Assembly: GCA_036362985.1 (NCBI GenBank)
Contig: JAYGXS010000008.1
Coordinates: 8,608,556 to 8,672,555 of the forward strand
Length of the DNA stretch: 64,000 nt
Origin: Ligula intestinalis
Lineage: Eukaryota > Platyhelminthes > Cestoda > Diphyllobothriidea > Diphyllobothriidae
Reading direction: 5' to 3'
The translations under genes were made by a program, and so were the position numbers. The notes under the pieces are model-generated. The model did no database searches. It had not been told where the DNA came from and worked only from the letters and a program-made list of their open reading frames with translations. Numbering within the stretch: position 1 is the stretch's first letter; each line of letters begins with the position of its first letter. Positions 1 through 11,300 of this stretch are shown piece by piece.

Positions 1-1600
1 TTAGTTATTTTTACGTTAGGAGCTAGTCTTTTATGAATCAAATCGTTCTATCCTTTCAAGAACGGCCGTTTCTTTACTCCTGCAAAGCTTTGCGGGACAT
101 CGTGGATAGATTTCACATAACAGAGATTTTCTTGTGAAATTCACGAGATTTCACGGGTTAAGCAATCAATCGAATTAGCTCTTACTTTACGCTGTGGAGT
201 ATAAACACGGAGCCGGGCAACTCAAAGATGCCGTGTGGGCTTACGTGTGCTTGATCCTTAGGAGGTGATGCAAATCCGCGTTGATTTCCAGCCCCCATGA
301 TTCCGCGTAAGGCGATTTCCAGCACTCGCGACAGTTCAAATTGTGCGCCCTTTTTATGTCCGATATTTCCGCTACACACTGTCACTGTAGATTTGTTCGG
401 AATCCGCTCACCCTGAGCTCTTATTTGATTTTCACTTATTAAAGGTTGTTACTGACCAGCCAGTGAATGTGCTAATAACTTCGTAGTCACTTGCGAAGAA
501 ATAAGTGACGATACTTCGCATATCTGATGGAACAGGATGCAGATGTAATGCAGCCGAGCAAGTCTGTACGATAAAAATAAGTATGCAGTTCTCTCTCTCG
601 CAGCCAAACACTTATTCATTAGTATCCCCTTGGTAGCCACGCCACCTGATTTGTTCGCCTCTTCGATTCTCATGTTCGTAATAAGATACGAAAATTGGGA
701 AGTATTGGCCTGCCTTTTCATCCAACTTCCTTTTACTCAACTCGTCCACAAATAGCAGTTGGTGGAACTGCTTTTTGTTGACGGTTGCCTAAAAATTAAG
801 TGAATTTATTATAAACGAATAAGTTATCTTGAATCACTAAGAACGGTGGTGTTGGTAGAATGCGATAAGTTGGGCTCTGGTCATCCGACTCTAAGAAAAT
901 GTATCTGAACAGTTGATGTTCACAGCTTTAGGATCAATCATAGCTCCCTTTATCTTTGCCCGTATCTACTTCCCGCACATATCCATAATCATGATATCTG
1001 TGTTTTATCATTAGAATACGATTGCTGTGATTTTAACCTCATGCGACCATCAAATGTCGCACACAAAAACTGGCAATAACCCGAACAAGTTGGTCATTAG
1101 ACTAGGTCAGACAAGTCATCTCTTTCCCGGCTTTCTTCAAACGTTAGTTATCCGCAACAAAATTTGCGCGGGCAACAGGTACTTCCAACGATGGTGAAAG
1201 TTAAGACTGAAGCTGTTATTTTTGGCTGTTCTACTGTCGTCAGTCAACCACACCTTTATTTCCAGCGTGGAAGACCAGAACCAGTAGCAGCACTGGCCTC
1301 TGCTTTCCTAAAACGTTAAATTCACTCACCGAATTGACTTGGGTTCGTATCTAATGCCTTCTCTGCCCTGTGCTGATGACGTCATTCCTGAAACTGATAT
1401 GCTTCGCCAGAGATTTAGATGCATTCTAGCTGTGTGCCAGTCAACTGTGCTACTGCATTCCTTGGTGGCATTTGGTCTTGGTTATTGAATGTTGGAAATT
1501 ATGTGACCACCCGTGAAGGCTTGAGCCCAAAACTCCATAGAAAAACGCGATGCCGTTTCATCCCGAACGCATCCACATATCTGACTTGACATGTGTAACG
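1..1600. other. No gene recognised; probable upstream intron
   Basis: No convincing coding exon, RNA gene or repeat boundary was seen on either strand. The hydrolase exon at 2116 begins with an incomplete codon, so at least one more exon lies upstream. I looked here for the expected serine nucleophile motif (GFSQG type) and did not find it, so this is probably intron. Confidence 0.4.
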
Positions 1601-1631
1601 GAAGCAGGCATGACATAATCTTCTTTTTACT

Positions 1632-1692
1632 CAGACGCCCTCTACTGAATGTGTATCTACTCTTTTGCTGTTCCTCCTGTAAAAACTGTTCC
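1632..1692 (+). mobile_element. Small diverged Penelope-like (PLE-A) relic
   Basis: About 50 bases match the start of the GIY-YIG region of the PLE-A copy near 57840-57890, with a small insertion. The translated piece begins MCIYSFA, as in the larger copy. It is a dead fragment, and chance similarity cannot be fully excluded at this length. Confidence 0.45.
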
Positions 1693-1889
1693 CGGATGTT
1701 TTCAACTGAAATTAATCTCTTTGGATGCTATCAAGAACAGTTTATACAATCAGGTAAACTACTGAGCAGGTGTTTAGGCTAAATTAATTACTGCATGATG
1801 TAAAAATTGCAAATTACTTTTCCTGAAGGTCATAGAATGTAAGAGGTTTGCAAGCAGGTAGGTTATTTGATCTATTTTCTATCATAAGT

Positions 1890-1990
1890 CATCTTACTGG
1901 TACATGGTGGAATCCCTTCACGAATGTCACGGATATCGGCGTCCCATTGGCGGCGATCAGAAGCAATCGTGAGTCATCACTTCCAATCGT
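1890..1990 (-). mobile_element. RTE-type retrotransposon 3' fragment
   Basis: The stretch reading cttcacgaatgtcacgga and then cccattggcggcgatcag is closely similar to 52345-52400, near the 3' end of the large RTE element. Orientation is the same (element on the minus strand). Only about 100 bp can be recognised. Confidence 0.6.
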
Positions 1991-2115
1991 CTCTAATTAT
2001 TATTAGTTCGAAGATGTCGAGTATCCCATGATCTTCTCTGGAAGGTTTTTAAAACCAAAAAAATTCCCGGAACTTTGCCAAAGTGCACATTAAACTTAAA
2101 TATTTTAATTTTTAG

Positions 2116-2255
2116 ACATGACCAAAGAACAACTGGATGTCTATGAACCTCCACACACTACGCTGGTTCATCCCGGTGGCCATCGTATTCCAACAAACGC
2201 AGAGGCGAAAGCAGCCTATCGCAGTTTCTTGGACCGGTTCAGATTGGAAACTTGA
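2116..2255 (+). CDS. Last exon of OVCA2/FSH1-like serine hydrolase
   Basis: This is a terminal coding exon of 140 nt. A TTTTTAG acceptor ends at 2115, two bases complete a split codon, then 45 codons run to TGA at 2253-2255. The peptide begins MTKEQLDVYEPPHTT, contains LVHPGGHRIP and ends YRSFLDRFRLET. The HxGGHxxP motif followed by a helix with FLDxF is the C-terminal catalytic-histidine segment of the FSH1/OVCA2 family of alpha/beta-hydrolase serine esterases. In that family the Ser and Asp of the triad lie upstream; here they would be in exons not found. The initiator-like ATG at 2118 is internal to the family alignment, so this is not a complete small protein. The gene converges with ENY2 on the opposite strand. 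Assignment rests on this C-terminal motif only. Confidence 0.72.
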
Positions 2256-2370
2256 TTTTTGCGGTTTGTGGTGCCTTTGCAGTGTTTTGCACCGACTGAC
2301 AAGCCAAAGAAGACCTGGTTATTTGTAGTTTGTTTTTTTCTATCGAATAAAGTCGGCCTTCTTTTTTATT
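2256..2370 (+). promoter_or_regulatory. 3' UTR with AATAAA poly(A) signal
   Basis: A canonical AATAAA lies at 2346-2351, 91 nt after the stop codon of the hydrolase exon. A T-rich stretch (cttcttttttattcc) follows, as expected of a downstream element. Cleavage would be expected around 2360-2370. Confidence 0.65.
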
Positions 2371-2764
2371 CCAGTAGGCTTTTAAAATGAATTTCATCTG
2401 TCCGCAGCGTTTTGATATATTTCGACCTGATCTAGTTCCCCAACCAGGTGTTCAAGATTTAGAATGTTTAGGGGGCATAAACATGTTGAAGGGGTTTTAA
2501 ACTTAAAATATGCGTGCGTGTCCCCTTTAACCGGACTAGGTGATCTAGAATTTGCCGATGTTCTCATTGTTTTATTCCCTAATTCAGTAGCCTTGATTGG
2601 TTCGTTCAAATACGTTTCTGGCGTTTGTACGTTCCGTTTGCCTTTTGGGCAAAGTCGTCATTTGTGCAGGCCGTCGGGTATATTTTATTTCCTGTTCACT
2701 TCAGATAGCCTCTTCGGAAGTGCGAAGTGAGCTTGGTGAAACTACTGGTGGCATAATAAATATT

Positions 2765-2960
2765 AGAGGCGATTAACAGATTTGATAATTCAGTTGACTC
2801 ACTTGTGGGAAATTCGTGACCTCGGTGGAATTTGAACCCACATCAGCAGGGAAGGCTTTTGCGCAGCCAACGCTCTAATATTGGGCTACGGGCTCCGTCG
2901 TGCGTCGGGAATTAATCACACTTGGGTCGATTTTATCCGCCCAACGTGTATGGAATCCAC
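2765..2960 (-). repeat. tRNA-derived SINE (family 2), minus copy
   Basis: Read on the minus strand, this has a tRNA-like A box (tagcccaatattagagc) and B box (gtgggttcaaattcc). It shares flanking sequence with the plus copy at 3060-3285, including the tail motif gtcaactgaattatcaa. The cloverleaf is imperfect, so it is a SINE head and not a functional tRNA. Confidence 0.65.
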
Positions 2961-3059
2961 CGTCACGGAACAGCAACCTGACTGCCCAGGCAGGATTCAC
3001 TAAGCAATCATTTAGAATCCACAAGACTGGCTGCTAAGCTAATTTAATTATTAGGGGGG

Positions 3060-3285
3060 TTGACAGATTTGAGTAAATCAGTTGACCCAAATGTAGGTTG
3101 GGCGGGTAAATTGACCCAAGTGTGATTAAATTTCCGGCGCACGGTGGGCCTTGTAGCTCAATGGTAGAGCATCGGCTGCGCAAATCCTGCCCTGTTGTGT
3201 GAGTTCCACTCCCACCGAGGCCGCGAATTTTTCACACTTGGTTCAACTGAATAATCAATATATTAAATTAGCATAGATTGTATTA
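3060..3285 (+). repeat. tRNA-derived SINE (family 2), plus copy
   Basis: From 3152 there is an acceptor-like GGCCTTG, a D arm (GCTC-AATGGTA-GAGC), a loop TGCGCAA resembling an Ala anticodon loop, a B-box-like ttccactcccacc, and CGAGGCC closing the acceptor stem. The anticodon stem does not pair well. With 2765-2960 it forms an inverted repeat of about 200 bp per arm around a spacer of about 100 bp. Confidence 0.65.
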
Positions 3286-3783
3286 ACTAGGGTGACTAAG
3301 GATTTTCGCCGTCTCGAGAACATTACTTCGTTCTCGAATTTCTTTAAAAATGCAGTTAGCACAAGAATTGACAAGTCAACGTATGAAGCATAGCCCTATT
3401 TGCTGTGGCATAATTTCCACGTGGAATACACCCGCTCTGCGTGTGCTGCGCTACGGGGACTACAGTAGAAATCCTGACTGCATGCATGAGTTGTATTATT
3501 CCGTGAGCTACGACTCGCCCACTGTATAAATGACTAGTACTAGGAAGCCTCCTCTCAAAGACTTTTTTCTTATGTTCTTAATTGTCAAACATTGATTGGG
3601 TTGCTTTTGACGCCGGCGTTTGCAGAAGTTGATTCCCTCCTTCTAGCTGTGATGGTTTGAAATTAATGAAACTTTAAATTCTCAGTTCCTCTCTGTCGGC
3701 GATATCGTGGAATATATATCGAAATTTTGTAAAGCTTTTGACGGGATGGATATCGTTTCTAGAAGACCTCCGTTCCTCGACTT

Positions 3784-4131
3784 TCAGTCCATTAATTTGT
3801 CCTCTATCACCTTCATTATCTGTTGCACGATTTCATCGCACAACTGGTCAGGCACCCAGGTTTTGGCGATATCCTCCAGCGCCGCGACAATGTCCGAGGT
3901 CGGTATTTCCACAGGATCCTTAATGCCGGCCGGCTTTGCGCCCGCAACAACAGGCTGTCCGCTGGCACTGTTTTTCTTCAGCCAATAGCGGCACTCCTCG
4001 CGCACTCGGTCGCACCATCCCAGCTCTTGCAGTCGCGAGGGCATGTAGGAGAGAAGGCGGTGTGTTTCGCCACTGGCGTCCATGACACTTGTCACCCGTT
4101 GCCTCTCACTCACCGACATTTCAGAGTCCAT
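3784..4131 (-). CDS. ENY2: Transcription and mRNA export factor ENY2
   Basis: An intronless 115-codon reading frame on the minus strand ends with TGA at 3784-3786. ENY2 (yeast Sus1) is a small all-helical nuclear protein shared by the SAGA deubiquitinase module and the TREX-2 export complex. It links transcription to mRNA export at nuclear pores. Matching features in order are a GETHRL segment leading into RLQELGWCDRVREECR (family pattern: L.ECGWxDxLKxxC), then SDIVAALEDIAKTWVPDQL (family: VDDLVxEITPKGRALVPDSV), then EIVQQIMKVIEDKL. Between the first and second helical parts there is an insertion of about 20 residues rich in Ala, Gly and Pro that human ENY2 lacks. I chose the start at 4131 because it gives a family-like N-terminus. 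Upstream in-frame ATGs at 4176 and 4275 would add 15 or 48 residues of non-conserved sequence. No canonical poly(A) signal was spotted downstream. Confidence 0.82.
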   Translation of the reverse strand: MDSEMSVSERQRVTSVMDASGETHRLLSYMPSRLQELGWCDRVREECRYWLKKNSASGQPVVAGAKPAGIKDPVEIPTSDIVAALEDIAKTWVPDQLCDEIVQQIMKVIEDKLMD

Positions 4132-4334
4132 TTTTGGCGGCCGTACAAGTGGCTCAATTAGCTTGGCCTTATCCATGTTGTGTGCGCACGCGTATCTACC
4201 TTCCGGGTGGAATGGCGTGGAGGCCAACGTTGGTGGTGGGTGCTTATCGATTTTCTTTTGACCTTCGCGCGGCACGGAATGGTGGATTTTAATTGGGTAT
4301 TTAGGTGCTAGCAGCGGGTAGGGATGCCAGCGGA

Positions 4335-5313
4335 CCTGTCGAAAGTTGTTGGTGTCGACAACAGAAGGTTACCCAGCCAGGAAAGACGAAATAGAACTGG
4401 AACAGCTTTAATGAGGGAAAATTAACCGTACAAAAGCTGCGTCACGCGTTAGAAGAGAGTGGACTGCAGAGCCATTGTAAGTGCCCCCTACCGAGATCGG
4501 AGTTTGGGCGATAAGGGACTCCAAACGGAGGAAAAATGATTCAATACAGGGAGTGAGATAAATACCAATGCTAAAGTTTGAACAGTTGGTGTTCCTCTGG
4601 CTGACACGAATGTGCCGTTTCAGGTATGAGGAAAGCTCATCTCTACTAAGTGTGCCAGTAGGTCTGCACGTTGAGTAGGAGGGAAGAGGGCTTCCGTGAT
4701 CTCGTCTGTTGGTGTAGCCAACAGAAGAAGGTTCTCCAAATCCCAAGTCACGAAAAAGATGGAACGAACGGGAACAGCTTTACTGTGGGAAAGTGAACAA
4801 GTGCTCCTTTCCGAGCCGGAGTTCGGGTGGTAAAATAATCCGAACGGAGGAAAATGGTTAAATATAGGGAGTGGGATATGTACCAACGGTAGATGGGGAA
4901 CAGCTGGTGTTCTTGTGGCTGGCACGAATGTGCCGTTTCAGTGCCGGTTGGTAAGAGGAAAGCTCATCTCCACTACGTGTGCCAGTGAGTCTGCATGTTG
5001 GAAGGAAGAAATAATGCTCTCGTCTGTTGGTGTCGACAACAGAAGGTTATCCAAATCATAAGTCAGGGAAGACAGAATAAAATGGAACAGCTTTACTGTG
5101 GGAAAGTGAATAATTGTTATGACTGCTCCCTTCCGAGACCGGTGTTCGGGTGATAAAAGAATCCGAAGGGAGGTAAAGCAGTTAAATGTATGGAGTCACA
5201 TACGTACCAACGGTAAGGTTTAAACAGCTAGTGTTCCTGTGGTTTACATGAGTGAGCCGTGTCAATACCGGAAAGGTCATCTCGACTACGTGTGCAAGTG
5301 AGTCTGCATGTTG
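4335..5313. repeat. Tandem repeat, three units of about 320-360 bp
   Basis: The block tgtcgacaacagaagg followed by aacagctttactgtggg recurs at about 4352, 4713 and 5030. Further shared blocks recur in each unit, such as gagtctgcatgttg and the ccgagaccggagttcggg type. Units are diverged by substitutions and small indels. A fourth, partial unit appears at about 5807-5975 after an insertion. A related single copy lies near 36990-37150. Confidence 0.75.
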
Positions 5314-5319
5314 TTAGTA

Positions 5320-5806
5320 CTTGTACTTGTTACGGCTGTGATCATGCCTGATCTAGCCGGCCACAATGATGTCACGGAGGTACCTCTCCATGCTTGACGA
5401 TTGACGGCAGCGGATCTAGAAAACTCCACCCAATCTCTTCTCCAGCGACGGAAACCAACGATAGAAGGTCCAAGAACTGCCTTCATATCTTGGCGGACGG
5501 TGTCGATCCAAGTCTTCAGTTGCCCTCCACTTCGACACTTCCAGGTGAGCTGCGACGCCGGGTCGAGGGCAGCATAGCTTAGTACATGGGACGGACGACG
5601 GAGAACGTGTCCAACCACCTCAGTTGTCCTTCTTGAAAGGCCTGAGATATCTTCGCGATACGGTCGTAGCGGGTGCGGACTATATCCTCCGAGCTAAAGT
5701 CGCTATACTTAACTCGCAAAATGGTCCTCAGGCATCGGTATGCAAATACTTCCAGTTTTCGCTCATCTTCAGCGCGCAGCCCAGAATTAACATCCATAGA
5801 TCCATA
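5320..5806 (-). mobile_element. Non-LTR retrotransposon 3' fragment (RTE/CR1-like)
   Basis: On the minus strand two overlapping frames (5579-5797 and 5286-5618) join by a frameshift. They give the C-terminal part of a retrotransposon polyprotein: LEVFAYRCLRTILRVKYSDF, then RIAKISQAFQEGQLRW, then GHVLRRPSHVLSYAALDP. This is the typical region after the reverse transcriptase domain. The element end carries acaagtacaagt, a short tandem tail of the kind RTE elements have. The fragment is flanked by TTAGTA at 5314-5319 and 5807-5812. Confidence 0.75.
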
Positions 5807-6300
5807 TTAGTAGGAAGAAAGAGTGCTTCCGTGGTCTTGACTACGTGTGCTGGTCAGTCGGCACGTCGGTGATCTCCTCTTTTGGTGTCGACAACAGAAG
5901 GCTCCGCAAATCACAAGTCAGGGAAGACGGAATAAACTGGAACAGCTTTACTTTGGGAAAATGAACTGCACAAAGACTAGGCCACGCGCCAGTTCCTAGC
6001 TATGTCTGAACGCCAGGTGTGTACTTGAAGTTGTGCTTGCTGTGAGCTATTAATTGCGGGATGAATGCTCTGTCCTCTGCAGCCAATCAAATGAATTGGG
6101 AGTATCGATTAGCTTCGAGCATGCGCGCGGCGGGTCGACAGCGAGCGCGCGAATGTACAGGGGCGCGCAGCGTACATGGTTTGGCGAACGAAGACAGCGT
6201 GAGTCAACGCAGTGGTGTTGGACGCGCGAGCATCCGCAAAGGCTGCGTTACGCATTAGGAGAAAGTGGGCTGCAGTGCCACTACAGACGCTCCAGTTTGA
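5807..6300. repeat. Further partial unit of the 4.3-kb tandem family
   Basis: After the retrotransposon insertion the tandem-repeat sequence resumes (gtgcttccgtgg, tgtcgacaacagaagg, aacagctttactttggg). It continues into sequence shared with 37090-37280 (gaagttgtgctt, then gcagccaatca). No coding potential was recognised. Confidence 0.55.
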
Positions 6301-7014
6301 CCTCTTGTCGTTGTTCTAAACGATGCATTCACATTTTGAATGGGTATTAGCCATTTCAGAAACCGCGCTGCCGTACGGATAGCCAAACAGTATCATCTAC
6401 GTTATATGTTTAGTTCCTGTAATTTCTTGCATGTCTGGAACGCCTCACTCAGCGCGTGCTCAGATGTACATTTTAGCTGTCTAGCCTAACCGAAGGCCAG
6501 CAATCCTGACGCGTGGCGACTGCGGACAATGATTCCTTTGTCAACAGCGGACTGTCTTAAGGTAATATGCCTTCGCTATGACTGTCCTCACGCGATAACA
6601 CTAAATCGCTGGATATGGCCACGCACGCACGCGAGCTCATGCGCGTGCCCAACTAGTCGCGTTCCACAGGGGCCACTTAGATGCCTCACACAGTAGGTGA
6701 TCTCACTCCATCACGCCCAATCATACAACAAGCGAACGCGCTTGGCAATCACTCATAACGCACTGGACATCAGTCAGCGGCAACTGCCACCCGAGACCGC
6801 AACTCTTGGTTTTGTACACAATCAATTATCCTCCATTTGGCTTCTAGTTTTACGCCCTTCCTCTTGGGGCGATTCCAAAGGGCGTAATTAGACGGTGACA
6901 CCACGATATGTCACCATTACAACAGTGCAAACTTTTAATGACGATTACGGAAGAGCCGAACTAAACTGGCGCGAAATCTGCTGTACCTCTCATCGGCGAT
7001 ATCCGGATAAAGAC

Positions 7015-7105
7015 AACACTGGGAAGAAGAAAAAGATTCAATCGCTGGGACGGTACTTCTATTTGCCTGACGTTTCGCCTTCTGTCGATGATTTTTGATC
7101 AGAGG
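7015..7105 (-). repeat. PLE-B 3' tail, inverted, at 5' end of PLE-B copy
   Basis: Read on the minus strand, this contains the tail motif gaaacgtcaggcaaat followed by ccgtcccagcgatt and a TTCTTCTT run. That is the same order as the plus-oriented tails at 7795-7885, 37600-37690 and 43215-43318. It directly precedes a plus-oriented PLE-B body. Confidence 0.65.
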
Positions 7106-7890
7106 TATCAGCAGACAACAGTAGCAGAAACGGGTAACACGTGCACTGGAATTCGTAGTCGGCAGCCCTCTCGCACCACTTGTAGTCGGAGTCGCACGCA
7201 CAGGCCGGAGGCAACCATAAGGCGTCAGCTAATGAAACCGAAAGACCCACTGCCACGACAAGAAACATCCGGAGTCGTCTATAGGATCTGGTGCAGTTGC
7301 GGACAAAACAACTATGCCGAAGGAACTGACAGACTTCTCGAGACGCGAAATGATGCCGATTCTCTGGTTGCCGCTCATTCAACGAAACCCGGCCACACAT
7401 TCAAATTTGATGAGGTCGAAATTCTCGCAAAAGGTGATGACTGTGTGAGCCGAGAATAACTTGAGTCATGGTTCACGGGCCCCTAGTCAATAAAAAACTG
7501 CAACGACCTGCCCAATCCGCATGCGGTACTAAGGCTTAATTTGGCCAGAGCAAGCGGCCCACTTGGGGAACGCACAGGTTACCGCGTCATCTTACGCCAA
7601 CACCGAGAACCAGATGGCTGAGTAAACATCACGTCCAATTCCGCCACGCGTGATGCAAGTTAAGCAAGACACGATCCGCATGCCGGTCATCGTTTATTGT
7701 CGTTATTTATCATACATATGCAGTAATGATTTTGTCCTATAAATATTGCAACTTCCAGTACATGTATCGCCCGTTTCTGATACTATTTTCTGCTGTTGCT
7801 TCTGATGAAGAATCCACTACGGACGTAGAAACTTCAGGCAAATAAAAGTGTTGTCCTAGTGATCGAATCTCCTTCTCAGTTACGTTTCGA
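7106..7890 (+). mobile_element. Penelope-like element PLE-B, 5'-truncated
   Basis: The frame from about 7088 to 7459 encodes LMKPKDPLPRQETSGVVYRI, CSCGQNNYAE, AAHSTKPGHTFKFDEVEILA and SRE, followed in frame after a stop by LESWFTG. This is the pattern of the GIY-YIG endonuclease end of Penelope-like retroelements. The canonical YxG is degenerate (NYAEGT), so the nuclease is probably inactive. Non-coding 3' sequence follows to the tail at 7795-7885 (tctgatgaagaatccac, gtagaaacttcaggcaaata). No reverse transcriptase part is present, so this is a truncated, dead copy. Confidence 0.72.
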
Positions 7891-9245
7891 GACTCCTATT
7901 TTCGGTTGTATTGGCAAGACAACACCCTCTGGATCGGACACTATACGAGTCCCCTTTATTTGGTAGGATGCGACGTGCCTATGCTTAAAGGCTTAGATAT
8001 AACCCAATATTTAAAGTAATATGTTAGAGCTGCTTCCTCTGCTTTAATTGCTGCTATTGCTTCTGTGGCTGCCTTTGCGAGCCTTTCCTCCAACCACTTT
8101 GAAATTTCGTCAACGTCTGCAACTGTGCATCTCTGCGACGAGAGTCACGGAATTGGCTTGCCGTGCCTCCGTTGTATTCAGTATTTGTTCTGGGCTAAAC
8201 ATGTTTTCGTTTGCGTTGCCAGTTGTTATGTCCCGTAGTAAACAACTGAATCTCACCTCCGTCGGCAGTTGTTAAAGCCGACTATTTCGAACCCGACTAA
8301 TAGGCAGAAGAAGCCAAGAGGGCGGCTCTCATAGGCAATGGCTTTATTCGAAAGCGCACAAAGACAGTGGGGCTTCCGGGGTCGTCCTCTAGCTTGTCTA
8401 CTCCAGTGTATATTTATAAGGTTCCAGTCTTTTCAGACTATTCCTAGCGTATAGTGTGCAACCAGACATTCTAGACTCATCTCTACTACGGCATGGGCGG
8501 CTGGTACCCCGGGCGGCTTGACTGTGGGCTTGACTCAGCCGGTCTGTCGCTGACTGCCGTGAATGTACGTGGAGTCCTACCTCCGTAACATAATATTACG
8601 TTGTTTAAAAAGGCGATATTTAAAAAAGCGACAATCCTGAAAACGCCAATAGTCCCTGTTTAATTACGTTTTACAACCGTACAAAGCTTGCTCATACACA
8701 GGCATAAGTAGGACAAGCCTTCAAGATAATCCGTAAGTGCAGTTTGCGTGCATTAGCGCAAAATAACGTATAGAGATTAGCTAACAGCCTGCAAATTGAG
8801 TAAAGGTTTGTAGTGGTCTCGCATGCACGCCCTGCCTGAAGTTGCGGGATACGATGTGGTCCGACCGGATGATAGACGATGAAACGTATCCCAACGAATA
8901 TAAGCTAGTGGATAGGACAAGGCTTCAAAGGCCAGATTTTTATAGATGAGTTAATGTAGTGTTGAATGAGTAGAATATAAGAAATGAGCAGGTGACTCCC
9001 AAACAAGTGCAGTCCAGCCATGAATGGGCCGGAGTCCAGAGGCGCAGTCCGGCAAGTAGATCACAGAGTCCGGACGTCTGCAGGGGCCGGGAGTGACAGG
9101 CGTAAACAACTTCCCCATTGTCGGTTCCTTTCTGCACTGGCCTTACGAAGTGGGTGGCCAGTGAGCTAGACAGAGAGTGACATTGAAAGGCTTGTCCCCG
9201 TGGCGTCCACGGACAGCATGACTTAGAAACACAAGGTCGCTACAA
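7891..9245. other. No feature recognised
   Basis: I see no exon with flanking splice signals, no RNA gene and no clear repeat boundary. The longest open frames are short and without recognisable motifs. Confidence 0.4.
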
Positions 9246-9249
9246 AGTC

Positions 9250-9420
9250 ACGTGACTAAAAATGGTACACCATCCGAGTTTCGAACTCGCGACCTTTTCG
9301 AGCAGAGTCTAACGCCCTTAGCATTGAGCCATGAGCTCGTTGTCTGGCCGGTGTAGATCGGGAGGTGTTGACACTCGTTGACGAATGCTCACCGACTGCT
9401 GCCGGAAGTTATTTGTCCCA
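9250..9420 (-). repeat. tRNA-derived SINE (family 1), minus copy
   Basis: The minus strand reads gctcatggctcaatgc (A box region) and, about 40 bases later, gcgagttcgaaactcgg (B box region), then the family's post-tRNA sequence. Related copies lie at 24000, 29050, 61590 and 61815. An amino-acid identity for the parent tRNA was not assigned. Confidence 0.65.
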
Positions 9421-10890
9421 CTCTGCAGTTCTCGGACCCTGACAGCAGCCGTAGCGGATAGTAGTCTTGGGTAGATAGGACCCGAGAAATGAGACCCAAG
9501 GCAGAACTGGACAAGTGAGTTTCGCTAGTGGTCGGTGAACGTTCGTAAACGAAAGCCTATGAATTTTGACTATATTTGGAAGATTTATGGGTACGCGTCT
9601 GGCTGTAGCTGCTTCGATGGAATGATGAAAGACCACGGCGACGGCCGACTGAGAGAGATAACCACCACTGCTAACCAGACCTGAACTTCGTCTGTCTTAT
9701 ACTCAGCGATCGGTCTCTGTAACTGTTTTATATGACAGACTAAAGTATTTGGATTGTGTCTCCTAACTCGTTAGACCTTCGTGTGCAACCTGTTCTGTCC
9801 TTAGAAAGGACTGGCGATGTAGTGGTCCACGTAGACGAGGACTTTAGTTGTCCACGCTTATCCCAACTCCTCGTCGACTAGGCTCCTTACTGGACACACC
9901 AGGTTACGAAGGGGAGAGCGTGCATGGGCCTGCAAAGATCCAAAACCCGCGCGGAATCCAACCCTACAACAACTTCGACTTTTTGTAATCTACTTTTCTT
10001 TTCGAAGAACGAGCGGTCAGTGGAAATATACAAATAACATATTTTCCCTTATATTTCAGCGACATCTGAATTCGTATTTAGGATCAAGCGCGTTTCTGAA
10101 TGGAAGCCTTACTGTGGGTAATTGCCTCGATGTTCTAAGTTTACATTTTTGGACTGCATGAGGTCACGTGACTCGACCTACCTTTTGGACAGTCGCATGC
10201 TCCGCACTAACGCCTGGCCTGCGCGGACATGCGACAACGCATGTTGACCTATCCCCGTCGAGCGCGGCCTACTAATACGCGCAGTCGCGGCTGTGCCCAC
10301 GCCAGTGCGTAACCTCTCCCTGTCTGACCAATCGCCTTCAAGGCTGACTAAGATAAAGACCACTTTCGGTGGCCGCTGGAATGACTGCCATGAGGCTAGG
10401 ACTTAGGACACTGCCCCGTTTGACTGCAGACCTACACTCACTTAACAGTCGACTTCGTCCTGTCTATCTCCACTCCTAACACTCTGGTCCTGAAGATCGC
10501 AGTTGCTAGGGTTTAACCATTAATCTGAACACCACTTGATAGGTTCCAAAACAGTTTTACGCTTATTGACTTTCGTTTTTCCGATTTTGGCATGGTTTGC
10601 GATCAGGCGATTTTTCCTGATTTCAAGAACAGGAACGCCGCAAGATTACATTTTTATAAGGCCGCATGCTGGCAGGCCAGTCAGTGACTGAGGACTTTGA
10701 ATGTAATTGACAGATGCAATTATAAGCATATAATTTTTGAAAATTACTGCTTATTTGTTCGAGAAGGTAGAGGCCGTTGGATCCCAGGGTGTCCTTGAGT
10801 ATGTGGCGACTGACAGCTTTCCTAATCGACTGCCCTTAAAGATAGGATCCGTGCCATGGTTTTATCGTAAAATTTTAAGTCTAAGGAAGG
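9421..10890. other. No feature recognised
   Basis: This is a mixed-composition stretch with no supported gene. Short frames such as 9409-9636 on the minus strand show no motif. Confidence 0.4.
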
Positions 10891-10894
10891 TCTA

Positions 10895-11300
10895 ACCCTA
10901 AGGGCTGCGATCTTCCAGACCAGCTTCCTTGGGTGAAGAGAGGGGTCTTGGGAAGGCCAGAGTGTTAGGAACAATATATTGTGTACAGAAGAGTTAGGAG
11001 GAAGATGCCGCCCGGTCTGGCATAGCGTTCAACCGTGAGGGCCGTGCGAGAGCGTGGTGTCGTCACATCGACCAACGAAGCTGCCTGCGGAATCTATAGT
11101 GATGTCTAGCGGCAGCCTTGAAGGTCATTGGTTGGACCGCGCGAGGTGGGTGTGTTATTAGGTCGGGCGTCAGGCCCGAGGCACACCCGAAAATTCCTTT
11201 GCGCGAGGTCCTTTACGCTGAAAGACATCTCATGTGGCGTCAAGAGTTAGGAGGGCATCGGGCAGTGGCGACCACTGCAGGTTTATCAAAATTTTCCAAT
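10895..11300 (+). repeat. Dispersed repeat family A, copy 1
   Basis: It opens with gcgatcttccagaccagc and continues ttccttgggtgaag, ggaaggccagagt and atattgtgtaca. The same order appears at 16905, 25085, 39955, 42803 and 51290. The family looks like a non-autonomous element of about 300-400 bp. No A/B boxes or protein were recognised. Confidence 0.7.

Noticed and set aside
3152..3230. Possible functional tRNA-Ala gene
   Set aside because: The D arm and acceptor pair, but the anticodon stem does not, and the same unit recurs with shared non-tRNA flanks. It is a SINE head.
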